From: Flavobacteriaceae bacterium UBA3339
GTDB taxonomy: Bacteria; Bacteroidota; Bacteroidia; Flavobacteriales; Flavobacteriaceae
Assembly: GCA_002360925.1 (NCBI GenBank)
Contig: DERN01000011.1
Span: forward strand, 68,908-132,907
DNA: 64,000 nt
Direction: 5' to 3'
Shown: positions 8,291-16,848 of the stretch, in pieces
How positions within the stretch are numbered: the first letter of the stretch is position 1
Layout: the number at the start of each line of letters is the position of its first letter
Position numbers and translations under genes: made by a program
The notes under the pieces: model-generated
Told to the model about the DNA's origin: nothing
The model's database searches: none
What the model saw: the letters and a program-made list of their open reading frames with translations, nothing else

Positions 8291-8611
8291 TTATCTGTTT
8301 TTAAGCGGATTTTGCCTTGTGTCAAAAATCCGAACTATGTAAATATTCTTTTTACCTTTTCGAAATGTTATTTTATAATGTTCCTCTATGAGTTTGCGAT
8401 ATTCATATTTTAGATGAACAAAATCTTCGTCGATCAAACCTATTTCTGTAAAATCAACAATCGCTGATTCCAATGTTTCTATTCGTTGGAAAATCGCAGA
8501 AATAATTTCTCTCGATTTGGATTCATTATAAAGTTCATCATTGAACAACCTTATTTTCTGTAAATCTTTTAAGGCTCTCGAAGTTAACTCAACTTTTAAT
8601 GAGATTCCCAT
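8291..8611 (-). CDS. ParE/RelE-type toxin of a type II toxin-antitoxin pair
   Basis: 106-aa small basic protein starting MGISLKVELTSRALKDLQKI, with the ParE-like order: beta strand, two helices, then a strand-rich half ending IYIVRIFDTRQNP. Its start overlaps the upstream 70-aa antitoxin gene by 16 bp, the usual coupled arrangement. Whether it poisons gyrase (ParE) or mRNA (RelE) cannot be decided. It lies 6 bp before the FAH-family gene, so read-through into housekeeping genes is likely. Confidence 0.8.
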   Translation of the reverse strand: MGISLKVELTSRALKDLQKIRLFNDELYNESKSREIISAIFQRIETLESAIVDFTEIGLIDEDFVHLKYEYRKLIEEHYKITFRKGKKNIYIVRIFDTRQNPLKNR

Positions 8612-8808
8612 TTGTCCATCATTTCTTTAGCTTCTTTTAAGCTATAAGTATGTCCTTTTTTAATATCTTCTTCGGCTTCGGCAATCATGGTATCCTTTTG
8701 CTTTTGAGACATATATGCTTTTGCCATTTCATAAAACATCTTGATGAATTTATCATCTCCTTTATCGATATAATTATGCAACTCCTGCTTTAACTCAATA
8801 GTACTCAT
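8596..8808 (-). CDS. Antitoxin of a ParE-type toxin-antitoxin pair
   Basis: 70-aa acidic helical protein starting MSTIELKQELHNYIDKGDD and ending in a SLKEAKEMMDKWESH tail. This form, with an N-terminal helical dimer and a C-terminal toxin-wrapping helix, is common in Bacteroidota antitoxins of ParE/RelE toxins. It lies first in the pair and overlaps the toxin start by 16 bp. Confidence 0.75.
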   Translation of the reverse strand: MSTIELKQELHNYIDKGDDKFIKMFYEMAKAYMSQKQKDTMIAEAEEDIKKGHTYSLKEAKEMMDKWESH

Positions 8809-8858
8809 AATTTTATATTTTACAACCCATTGTGTATTTCGGTAATTTTATCAAAAAA

Positions 8859-8977
8859 CGTCAGTTCGAGTAAAATTCGAAAGGATTTGTATCGAGAACA
8901 ACGCTTTTGAAGATAAAATTCTGTTCTCGATACGATTTTTTCTTCACTTCGTTACGAAAAATCTACTCGAACCGACG
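8859..8977. repeat. Dispersed long imperfect inverted repeat (hairpin element)
   Basis: About 119 bp. The left arm starts CGTCAGTTCGAGT (8859) and reaches GTATCGAGAACA; the right arm reads TGTTCTCGATACGA and ends ACTCGAACCGACG (8977). The ends and the tip pair well, the middle poorly, so the transcript would fold as one long hairpin. It looks like the short palindromic repeats scattered through flavobacterial intergenic regions. It fills most of the 243-bp gap between the exonuclease gene and the antitoxin gene. Confidence 0.75.
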
Positions 8978-9051
8978 AAATCAAAGTTTCGACGTAATCC
9001 ATTTTATTTCAAAATACAAAACGAGCTTTTTACAATAAAGATACATTTAAT

Positions 9052-9825
9052 CTAAAACTTATTTGTTAATTTTCTCAACTTAATCCCTGTTAATACTTTT
9101 TTAGTGTATAACGGAAAATCTGCATTTTGAATCCAACCAAAATATCCTGGTTCGCGTTCTAAAACATCATCAACTAAAGCTCCTTTGTGTTTTCCGAATG
9201 TAAATATTTCTTGTCCTTCTTCATTTAACGCAATGAACCCTGCGAAATCGACCGATTTTTTACGTGTTGTATAAGCTGCCAAAACTTTCATATCGTTTTC
9301 TAAATCATCGTAATGATCTAATTGCGCTTTTAAAATTTCATAAGTTGCTTCTGTATCAGCAGCTGCCGAATGCGCATTTTCTAACGATTTTTGACAATAG
9401 AATTTATAAGCCGCACTTAAAGTACGTTCTTCTTTTTTGTGAAAAATGGTTTGAACATCAACCGAAACTCGATTCTTCATATCGAAATCAACTTCAGCAC
9501 GTAATAATTCTTCTGCTAATAACGGAATATCGAATCGATCTGAATTGTATCCAGCCAAATCCGAATCCTTAATCATATTATATACATGCGGTGCCAATTC
9601 TTTAAAAGTGGGTTCGTTGGCAACTTTTTCGTTTGTAATTCCGTGAATCGCCGTTGCGTGCGCAGGAATTGAAACTGTTGGATTTACCAACCACGTTTTG
9701 CTTTCTTTATTTCCGTTTGGAAAAACCTTTAATATCGAAATTTCTACGATTCTATCTCTTGCTACATCAATTCCTGTTGTTTCTAAATCGAAAAAACAAA
9801 TAGGACGATTTAATTTTAATTCCAT
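9052..9825 (-). CDS. DEDDh 3'-5' exonuclease with ExoX-like C-terminal domain
   Basis: DnaQ-like exonuclease, 257 aa. Exo I is FFDLETTG (Asp13, Glu15), Exo II is around AGYNSDRFDIPLL, and Exo III is ENAHSAAADTEAT with the His and Asp of the DEDDh type. The C-terminal part (about 200-257, FTFGKHKGALVDDV... GYFGWIQNADFP) is the small ExoX-type domain. It is probably a DNA repair or proofreading-like nuclease, not the polymerase III epsilon subunit. It lies 29 bp downstream of the oxidoreductase gene. Confidence 0.9.
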   Translation of the reverse strand: MELKLNRPICFFDLETTGIDVARDRIVEISILKVFPNGNKESKTWLVNPTVSIPAHATAIHGITNEKVANEPTFKELAPHVYNMIKDSDLAGYNSDRFDIPLLAEELLRAEVDFDMKNRVSVDVQTIFHKKEERTLSAAYKFYCQKSLENAHSAAADTEATYEILKAQLDHYDDLENDMKVLAAYTTRKKSVDFAGFIALNEEGQEIFTFGKHKGALVDDVLEREPGYFGWIQNADFPLYTKKVLTGIKLRKLTNKF

Positions 9826-9854
9826 ATTCTTTTATTTACAAAAAACTGTAATTA

Positions 9855-11426
9855 TTAATTTCTATAACCAAAAATTTGTTCGGCGCATTTTATAGCGCAT
9901 TTTTCTCCGTCAATTGCAGCAGAAACAATTCCGCCTGCATAACCTGCTCCTTCGCCACAAGGATACAAGCCTTTAATCTGCAAATGTTCTAATGTTTCGT
10001 TATCGCGTGGAATACGAACCGGCGACGATGTTCTACTTTCAGGCGCATGTAAAATGGCTTCGTTTGTAAAATATCCTTTCATACTTTTTCCGAATTCCTC
10101 AAAACCTTTTCGCATAATATCTGTTAAAAAATCAGGAAATACATCTCCTAATTCAGACGAAACAACTCCGGGAACATACGAAGTTTTAGGTAAAGAATCA
10201 GATACTTTCTTATCCGAAAAATCAACCATTCTTTGCGCTGGAACTTGCTGTGTTTTCCCTGCTAATTGCCAAGCTGTATTTTCAATACTTTTCTGAAAGT
10301 ACATTCCTGCCAAAGCTCCGTGTTTCTCAAAAGGTTTAAAATCTTCCATTTTTAACTCTACCACTATTCCGGAATTCGCCGTTGCCTGATCGCGTTTAGA
10401 AGGCGACCAACCATTCGTTACAACTTCTTCAACATCGGTTGCACAAGGTGCAATAACACCACCAGGACACATACAAAACGAATACATTCCGCGTCCGTTT
10501 ACTTGTTTCACGATAGAATACGGCGCCGGTGGTAAAAATTCGCCACGATAATCGCACGAATATTGAATACTATCTATTAACGATTGTGGATGTTCTGCAC
10601 GAACTCCTAACGCAAATGGCTTTGCTTCGATTAATACTTTTTTATTATTCAATAATTCATAAATATCACGCGCTGAATGTCCGGTTGCCAAAATAACCTG
10701 ATTTGCTTCAATCGTTTCTCCTGTATGTAAAATAGCCCCTTTAATAGCGTTGTCTTTAATTACAAAATCGACTACGCGTTTATCAAACAAAACTTCGCCA
10801 CCAAACTCTATAATCTTTTCACGCATATCCTGCATGATTTTAGGTAATTTATTAGTTCCTATATGCGGATGCGCTTCTACCAAAATATCTTGCGGAGCTC
10901 CAAAAGCAACCAACAATTCTAAAATTCTGTTTACATCGCCTCGTTTTTTAGAACGCGTATATAATTTTCCGTCAGAATAAGTTCCTGCTCCTCCTTCTCC
11001 AAAACAATAATTCGAATCAGGATTTACAATATGTTCTAAATTAATTGCTTTTAAATCTCTGCGACGTCCGCGCACATCTTTCCCTCTTTCAATCACAATC
11101 GGCTTCACTCCTAATTCAATCAACTGTAAAGCTGCAAAATATCCCGCAGGACCGGCTCCGACAACAATTGCTCGAGGCGCATCTTTTACATTTTTATATT
11201 CAGGAAACGAAATGCTTCGATTTACAACTTCTTCGCCTTGAAAGAAAACTAAAACTTTTAAATTGATTTTAACTTGTTTTTGGCGCGCATCGATCGATCG
11301 TTTCAGAATAGAAACATGCTGAATATCTTTTACAGAAGTATGTGTAAGCTTGGAAATATGTTCTACCAACAAATCGTTAGTTGCTGCAACTTGAGGTAGA
11401 ACTTGTAATTGTATTTCTTGAGGCAT
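9855..11426 (-). CDS. NAD(P)/FAD-dependent oxidoreductase, COG2509-type
   Basis: Predicted soluble flavoprotein of 523 aa. An N-terminal about 85-residue segment (starting MPQEIQLQVLPQVAA) precedes the FAD Rossmann motif VGAGPAGYFAAL; the family-typical CFGEGGAGTYSDGKL segment follows, and the C-terminus has CGEGAGYAGGIVSAAIDGE. I choose ATG 11426 over the TTG five codons upstream, because the minus-strand promoter box is at 11452-11459. The physiological substrate is unknown for the family. Confidence 0.85.
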   Translation of the reverse strand: MPQEIQLQVLPQVAATNDLLVEHISKLTHTSVKDIQHVSILKRSIDARQKQVKINLKVLVFFQGEEVVNRSISFPEYKNVKDAPRAIVVGAGPAGYFAALQLIELGVKPIVIERGKDVRGRRRDLKAINLEHIVNPDSNYCFGEGGAGTYSDGKLYTRSKKRGDVNRILELLVAFGAPQDILVEAHPHIGTNKLPKIMQDMREKIIEFGGEVLFDKRVVDFVIKDNAIKGAILHTGETIEANQVILATGHSARDIYELLNNKKVLIEAKPFALGVRAEHPQSLIDSIQYSCDYRGEFLPPAPYSIVKQVNGRGMYSFCMCPGGVIAPCATDVEEVVTNGWSPSKRDQATANSGIVVELKMEDFKPFEKHGALAGMYFQKSIENTAWQLAGKTQQVPAQRMVDFSDKKVSDSLPKTSYVPGVVSSELGDVFPDFLTDIMRKGFEEFGKSMKGYFTNEAILHAPESRTSSPVRIPRDNETLEHLQIKGLYPCGEGAGYAGGIVSAAIDGEKCAIKCAEQIFGYRN

Positions 11427-11451
11427 TTTTTTATAAAGCAAATTTGAATTG

Positions 11452-11459
11452 CAAAAATA
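11452..11459 (-). promoter_or_regulatory. -7 box of the FAD oxidoreductase gene
   Basis: TATTTTTG on the minus strand (TAnnTTTG consensus), 25 nt before the ATG at 11426. No convincing -33 element. It also overlaps the upstream part of the plus-strand reading frame at 11449 and argues for the later start of that gene. Confidence 0.5.
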
Positions 11460-11514
11460 CGTTAATTATAGATTGATTGAAAAGGATGTTTTAAATTTAC
11501 AAAAAATAGATGGA

Positions 11515-11760
11515 ATGGAACGACAAATAAAATTGATTTGGGATTTTAGAGGAATTGATGCTTTAAAAACAGCCGAACATCAGGAAATTCATTTGAAAGA
11601 ATTTATATTGATTGAACAATTACCTATTAGCATTACCGGTTTTGAAAAAATAAACGATTTTCATGCCATTGCTTTTATTGTGGTAAATGATGATTTAATG
11701 CGAAAATTACGCGATGTTTTAAAACCGCATCGTGGTGAATTGTATTCGGAAATTGTATAA
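11515..11760 (+). CDS. Conserved hypothetical protein, 81 aa
   Basis: Small soluble protein starting MERQIKLIWDFRGIDALKTAEH, with histidines in AEHQEIHLKEF and a C-terminal KPHRGELY segment. I take the second ATG because the first 22 codons of the longer frame lie in the divergent promoter region and look unlike the rest. It resembles small uncharacterised flavobacterial proteins. Function unknown. Confidence 0.6.
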   Translation: MERQIKLIWDFRGIDALKTAEHQEIHLKEFILIEQLPISITGFEKINDFHAIAFIVVNDDLMRKLRDVLKPHRGELYSEIV

Positions 11761-11785
11761 CGAATTGGAATAACAACTTGTTTTT

Positions 11786-11861
11786 TTTGTCATTTCGACA
11801 AAGGAGAAATCTAATTAACTTTAGATTCTTCACTTCACTTTGTTTCATTCAGAATGACAAA
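11786..11861. repeat. Dispersed palindromic repeat of the GTCATT...AATGAC type
   Basis: 76-bp element: TTTGTCATTTC at the left, AGAATGACAAA at the right, and an inner pair GAGAAATCTAA / TTTAGATTCTTC. The whole can fold as one hairpin. The same end sequence (AGAATGACAAA) recurs in the repeats at 33.0 and 35.1 kb, so these belong to one broad family of intergenic palindromes. Confidence 0.7.
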
Positions 11862-11885
11862 AAGAGCATCATTAACAAAATAGAA

Positions 11886-11925
11886 TAAAAAAGCTTTTCA
11901 AGGTTTTATCCAAGAAAAGCTTTTT
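11886..11925 (-). terminator. Intrinsic terminator after recQ
   Basis: AAAAAGCTTTTC and GAAAAGCTTTTT form a 12-bp stem (11888-11899 / 11914-11925), with a second short CAAGG/CCAAG contact in the loop. A T run follows on the minus strand. It stands 20 bp after the recQ stop. Confidence 0.75.
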
Positions 11926-11945
11926 AGTTTTATTTATTTTTGACA

Positions 11946-14141
11946 TTAGTTTGCAACTTCGCTAATGAATTTAATACGCATTAATCGAAGTTCTTCTATA
12001 TCATAATCGCCATCGAATTCTTTTAAAGCTGTTTTAATAGAGTCGTTATCGGCTTCCATAAAATATTCTTTTATTTCGTCTTGCTGATCTTCGTCTAAAA
12101 CATCATCGATCCAATAATTGATATTTAATTTGGTTCCCGAATATACAATTTGCTCCATTTCTTTCAACAAAGCATCCATATCTAAACTTTTTGCCGAAGC
12201 AATGTCATCTAACGGAAGCTTGCGATCTACACTTTGAATCACATATAATTTCAATGCCGAATTGGCTCCTGTAGATTTTACGACCAAATCATCCGGACGA
12301 ATAATGTCGTTTTCTTCGACATATCGTTCGATTAAATCGACGAAATCTTTTCCGTACTTCTTCGCTTTTCCTTCACTTACTCCGTGAACATTGGCTAATT
12401 CATCCAAATCAATCGGATATTTTAAAGCCATATCTTCTATCGAAGGATCTTGAAAAACAACAAAAGGCGGAACTTCCATTTTCTTCGCAACTTTTTTACG
12501 TAAATCTTTCAGCATGGAAGTTAAAACTTCGTCGGCTATATTAGAAGATTTAGTATTTGTTGCAATATTATCGTCAGAAGAATCTTCGTAATTATGATCT
12601 TCTGTCATCATAAAAGAAACAGGATTCGCTAAAAAGTTTTTTCCAGCTTCCGAAATTTTCAAAACTCCGTAACTTTCAATATCCTTTGTAATAAAACCTG
12701 CCACCAAAACCTGACGAATTAAAGCCATCCAATATTTATCATCGAATTCTTTTCCGCTTCCAAAAATACTTTGCGTATCGGTTTTATACGATTTAATAAC
12801 CGCATTGATTTTACCCAATAACGTATTTACAATTTCTTTTGATTTATAGATTTGTTTTGTTTCTAAAATTGCTTTCAACAACAATACAACCTGATCTTTT
12901 GCTTCTTTCTTGGTTTTAGGATTTCGAGAATTATCGTCCATATCAAATCCCGCTCCATCAACTTCATCGAATTCTTCTCCGAAATAATGCAATAAGAATT
13001 TACGGCGCGACATAGAAGTTTCGGCATAAGCAACCACTTCCTGCAATAAAGCAAAACCAATTTCCTGCTCGGCTAATGGTTTTCCTGCCATAAATTTCTC
13101 TAACTTTTCAATATCTTTATATGCATAATAAGCCAAGCAATAACCTTCTCCTCCATCTCGTCCGGCGCGTCCGGTTTCTTGATAATAACTTTCTAAAGAT
13201 TTTGGAATATCGTGATGAATTACAAAACGAACATCTGGTTTATCAATTCCCATTCCGAAAGCAATTGTTGCAACCACAACATCTACATCTTCCATCAAAA
13301 ACATATCCTGATGTTTTGCACGTGTTTTAGCATCTAAACCTGCGTGATACGCAACAGCCGAAATTCCGTTAACTTGTAAAACCTGTGTTATTTCTTCTAC
13401 TTTTTTTCTACTAAGACAATAAATAACACCTGATTTACCTTTAAACTGACTTATAAACTTGATAATATCGGTTTCGATATTTTTAGTCTTCGGACGAATT
13501 TCATAATATAAATTCGGACGATTAAAAGACGCTTTATAAACGTGAGCATTCGGAATTTCAAGATTTTTTAAAATATCTTCCTGAACTTTTGGCGTTGCAG
13601 TTGCAGTTAAACCAATAATAGGAATATCGCCTAACTTACGAATAATGTTGCGCAGATTACGATATTCTGGTCTAAAATCGTGTCCCCATTCCGAAATACA
13701 ATGCGCTTCGTCGATCGCGATAAAAGACAAAGGCACCGAATTTAAAAACTCGACATATTCATCTTTAGTCAAAGATTCTGGAGCTACATACAAAAGTTTT
13801 GTAACACCTTTTTTAATATCCTCTTTAACTTTGTTGATTTCTGTTTTGGTAAGCGAAGAGTTTAAAACGTGGGCAATACCCATTTCGCTAGACAATCCTC
13901 GAACGGCATCTACCTGATTTTTCATCAAAGCAATAAGCGGCGAAACTACAATTGCGGTTCCATCAAGCACCATTGCAGGCAGTTGGTAGCATAAAGATTT
14001 CCCTCCTCCTGTTGGCATGATTACAAATGTATTATTGCCTGTAATAATACTATTTACAACTTGCTCTTGTAATCCTTTGAACTGACCGAATCCGAAATAT
14101 TTCTTTAATTCTTTATGTAAGTCAATTTCGATTGATTTCAT
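11946..14141 (-). CDS. recQ: ATP-dependent DNA helicase RecQ (zinc-site residues lost)
   Basis: Superfamily 2 3'-5' DNA helicase for recombination and fork repair, 731 aa. Walker A MPTGGGKS (42-49), DEAH (144-147), the aromatic-rich loop around ISEWGHDFR, motif VI QETGRAGRDG (321-330), winged-helix region, and an HRDC-like domain (about 535-605). The RecQ-Ct zinc site normally carries four cysteines around CRRxxLLxYFGE...CGNCDxC; here the segment is MSRRKFLLHYFGEEFDEVDG (377-396) followed by AGFDMDD, so all four cysteines are missing. Length is longer than E. coli RecQ (about 610). Confidence 0.93.
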   Translation of the reverse strand: MKSIEIDLHKELKKYFGFGQFKGLQEQVVNSIITGNNTFVIMPTGGGKSLCYQLPAMVLDGTAIVVSPLIALMKNQVDAVRGLSSEMGIAHVLNSSLTKTEINKVKEDIKKGVTKLLYVAPESLTKDEYVEFLNSVPLSFIAIDEAHCISEWGHDFRPEYRNLRNIIRKLGDIPIIGLTATATPKVQEDILKNLEIPNAHVYKASFNRPNLYYEIRPKTKNIETDIIKFISQFKGKSGVIYCLSRKKVEEITQVLQVNGISAVAYHAGLDAKTRAKHQDMFLMEDVDVVVATIAFGMGIDKPDVRFVIHHDIPKSLESYYQETGRAGRDGGEGYCLAYYAYKDIEKLEKFMAGKPLAEQEIGFALLQEVVAYAETSMSRRKFLLHYFGEEFDEVDGAGFDMDDNSRNPKTKKEAKDQVVLLLKAILETKQIYKSKEIVNTLLGKINAVIKSYKTDTQSIFGSGKEFDDKYWMALIRQVLVAGFITKDIESYGVLKISEAGKNFLANPVSFMMTEDHNYEDSSDDNIATNTKSSNIADEVLTSMLKDLRKKVAKKMEVPPFVVFQDPSIEDMALKYPIDLDELANVHGVSEGKAKKYGKDFVDLIERYVEENDIIRPDDLVVKSTGANSALKLYVIQSVDRKLPLDDIASAKSLDMDALLKEMEQIVYSGTKLNINYWIDDVLDEDQQDEIKEYFMEADNDSIKTALKEFDGDYDIEELRLMRIKFISEVAN

Positions 14142-14232
14142 GTTTTTGTTATGCTATTTTATCTAAATTTGCAGAATATAAAGATATACAAATCTTTTAG
14201 TAATTACAAAAATTACCTAACACGAATCTATT

Positions 14233-15201
14233 TTGAACAACAACTTTAACATATTATCCTCTGCCAGAAGCACTTTACAATCTGAATGCAAAGCAATTGA
14301 AAAGACAATAGAACTTTTATCTGAGGATTTTTCAAAAGCGGTTGAAGCCATTTATGCTACAAAAGGCAGATTGATCGTTACCGGAATAGGAAAAAGCGCA
14401 CATATTGGTCAGAAAATTGTAGCAACTTTAAACTCAACAGGAACTCCTTCAATGTTTATGCACGCTGCAGAAGCCGTTCATGGAGATTTAGGAATGCTTA
14501 CAAAAGAGGATATTGTTTTATGTATTTCTAAAAGTGGAAATAGTCCTGAAATAAAAGTTTTGGTTCCTTTATTGAAACGCGACGGAAACATTTTGATTGG
14601 AATGACAGGAAACGAATCTTCTTTTTTAGGAAAACATTCGGATTATATTTTAAATGCGTTTGTAGAAAAAGAAGCCGATCCTAATAATTTAGCTCCAACA
14701 ACAAGCACAACAGTTCAACTTGTTTTAGGCGATGCCTTAGCTGTGGCTTTGATTGAAATGCGAAACTTTTCATCGAAAGATTTTGCTAAATTTCATCCAG
14801 GAGGAGCTTTAGGAAAAAAACTTTTACTACGAATTGAGGATATTTTAGACAAAAACAATACCCCAAGTGTAGAATTAACATCGAACATTCAAAAAGTAAT
14901 TTTCGAAATTTCGAACAAAAGATTAGGAGTTACAGCCGTTATTTTTAATAATGAAATTAAAGGAATTATTACAGATGGCGATATTAGACGCATGTTAGAA
15001 AAAACTTCAGATTTAACTTCTATAACTGCTCAGGACATTATGACTAAAAACCCTAAAACGATTGATATTCATTCAAAAGTTGAAGACGCTTTAAATCTAA
15101 TGGAATCATTTTCAATAACACAATTGGTCGTAACAGAAAACGAGCTTTATGCCGGAATTATTCATTTACATGACATTTTAAAGGAAGGAATTGTATCGTG
15201 A
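14233..15201 (+). CDS. kdsD: Arabinose-5-phosphate isomerase (KpsF/GutQ/KdsD family)
   Basis: Converts ribulose-5-phosphate to arabinose-5-phosphate, the first step to Kdo for LPS. The SIS domain (about 30-170) has ITGIGKSAHIGQK-like and CISKSGNSPEI segments; two CBS domains follow (about 200-320). The start is TTG (14233); no in-frame ATG is available near the conserved N-terminus. A TAAATTTG box lies at 14164-14171. The stop overlaps the tatC start by 4 bp. Length of 322 aa is typical. Confidence 0.93.
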   Translation: MNNNFNILSSARSTLQSECKAIEKTIELLSEDFSKAVEAIYATKGRLIVTGIGKSAHIGQKIVATLNSTGTPSMFMHAAEAVHGDLGMLTKEDIVLCISKSGNSPEIKVLVPLLKRDGNILIGMTGNESSFLGKHSDYILNAFVEKEADPNNLAPTTSTTVQLVLGDALAVALIEMRNFSSKDFAKFHPGGALGKKLLLRIEDILDKNNTPSVELTSNIQKVIFEISNKRLGVTAVIFNNEIKGIITDGDIRRMLEKTSDLTSITAQDIMTKNPKTIDIHSKVEDALNLMESFSITQLVVTENELYAGIIHLHDILKEGIVS

Positions 15202-16034
15202 AGAATAAAAACACAAACAAAGAAATGTCATTTTTAAATCACTTAGAAGAATTAAGATGGCTTTTAGTTCGCAGTAGTATTGCAATTTTAGTAACATCGA
15301 TTATAGCCGTTATTTTTAACGAATTTATTTTCGACGTTATTATTTTCGGACCAAAAAACGGAGATTTCGTTACTTATAAATTCTTTTGTCAACTTGCGCA
15401 ACAATACGATTTAGATCAATCTTTTTGTAACCATGAACTTCCTTTTGTAATTCAAAACAGAACCATGGACGGACAATTATCTGTTATGATTTGGACGTGT
15501 TTAACAGCAGGTTTTATTTTAGCTTTCCCTTTTATTTTGTGGGAATTTTGGAAATTTATCAGTCCGGCACTTTACAATAAAGAGAAGAAATATGCGAAGT
15601 TATTTCTTTTCGTATCGAGTATTTTGTTCTTCTTAGGAGTTCTTTTCGGATATTTTGTTTTGGTTCCGTTATCAATCAACTTTTTAAGTAACTTTACGAT
15701 AAGTACGGTTGTAGAAAATCAAATTGACATCAATTCATACATCAGTCTTGTTAAAACCACATCTTTAGCAACTGGCTTAGTTTTTGAATTACCAATCATC
15801 ATTTTCTTCTTAACGTATTTAGGATTAATTACCGATAGTTTCTTGAAAGAATATAGAAGATACGCTTATGTTTTGATATTAATTGTTGCCGCGATTGTAA
15901 CTCCGCCAGATGTTATTAGTCAAACAATTGTATCAATTCCGTTGATTATTTTGTACGAAGCAAGTATTTTAATTGCAAAAGTAATTACGAAACGTAATAT
16001 GAAGAAGGAACAAGAAGTTGCAACAACTAATTAA
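15198..16034 (+). CDS. tatC: Sec-independent translocase subunit TatC
   Basis: Inner-membrane receptor of the twin-arginine pathway, 278 aa. The N-terminal MSFLNHLEELRWLLVRS matches the conserved TatC start, the Glu-rich LEELR motif is present, and six hydrophobic segments follow. It starts with GTG, overlapping the kdsD stop (ATGA-like GTGA overlap). No tatA is in the window, so the partner subunit lies elsewhere. Confidence 0.95.
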   Translation: MKNKNTNKEMSFLNHLEELRWLLVRSSIAILVTSIIAVIFNEFIFDVIIFGPKNGDFVTYKFFCQLAQQYDLDQSFCNHELPFVIQNRTMDGQLSVMIWTCLTAGFILAFPFILWEFWKFISPALYNKEKKYAKLFLFVSSILFFLGVLFGYFVLVPLSINFLSNFTISTVVENQIDINSYISLVKTTSLATGLVFELPIIIFFLTYLGLITDSFLKEYRRYAYVLILIVAAIVTPPDVISQTIVSIPLIILYEASILIAKVITKRNMKKEQEVATTN

Positions 16035-16037
16035 TTT

Positions 16038-16778
16038 ATGAAATTAAGAGCTGAAAATTTAATTAAAACATATAAAGGCAGAAAAGTTGTTAAAGGCATT
16101 TCTGTTGAAGTAAACCAAGGGGAAATTGTTGGACTTTTGGGTCCAAACGGAGCTGGAAAGACCACTTCTTTTTACATGATTGTAGGTTTGGTTAAACCAA
16201 ATGCGGGAAATATTTATTTAGATAATTTAAATATTACAAATTATCCGATGTACAAACGCGCTCAAAACGGAATTGGTTATTTGGCGCAAGAAGCTTCGGT
16301 TTTCAGAAAACTAAGCATTGAAGATAATATTCTTTCGGTTCTTCAATTAACCAAACTATCGAAGAAAGAGCAAGAAGCTAAAATGGAATCGTTGATCGAC
16401 GAATTTAGCTTGCAACATATTAGAACAAACCGCGGAGATTTACTTTCGGGTGGCGAAAGAAGAAGAACAGAAATTGCAAGAGCTTTAGCGACAGATCCAA
16501 AATTCATTCTTCTAGATGAACCTTTTGCAGGAGTTGATCCTGTTGCTGTTGAAGACATTCAGCGTATTGTTGCTCAATTAAAAAATAAAAACATCGGAAT
16601 TTTAATTACCGATCATAATGTTCAAGAAACTTTAGCCATTACAGATAAAACATATTTAATGTTCGAAGGCGGCATTCTTAAAGCGGGAATTCCGGAAGAA
16701 CTAGCCGAAGATGAAATGGTACGAAAAGTATACTTAGGACAAAACTTTGAATTAAGAAAGAAGAAGCTAGAATTTTAA
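16038..16778 (+). CDS. lptB: LPS export ABC transporter ATPase LptB
   Basis: Cytoplasmic ATPase powering LPS extraction through LptFG. Walker A GPNGAGKTT (near 35-43), Q-loop, signature LSGGERRR, Walker B FILLDEPFAGVDP and the LptB-specific ITDHNVQET switch region are all visible. It is 3 bp after tatC. In related genomes kdsD-tatC-lptB is a stable trio linking Kdo supply and LPS export. Confidence 0.95.
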   Translation: MKLRAENLIKTYKGRKVVKGISVEVNQGEIVGLLGPNGAGKTTSFYMIVGLVKPNAGNIYLDNLNITNYPMYKRAQNGIGYLAQEASVFRKLSIEDNILSVLQLTKLSKKEQEAKMESLIDEFSLQHIRTNRGDLLSGGERRRTEIARALATDPKFILLDEPFAGVDPVAVEDIQRIVAQLKNKNIGILITDHNVQETLAITDKTYLMFEGGILKAGIPEELAEDEMVRKVYLGQNFELRKKKLEF

Positions 16779-16848
16779 CCTAACTTATAGTTTATCTTCT
16801 AAATTATTATATTTTTGCAAAACACTTAGAAAAACCAGATGAAAGAGA

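Noticed and set aside
11449..11514. First 22 codons of the plus-strand frame at 11449
   Set aside because: They overlap the minus-strand -7 box at 11452-11459, and the conserved-looking sequence begins only at the ATG at 11515.
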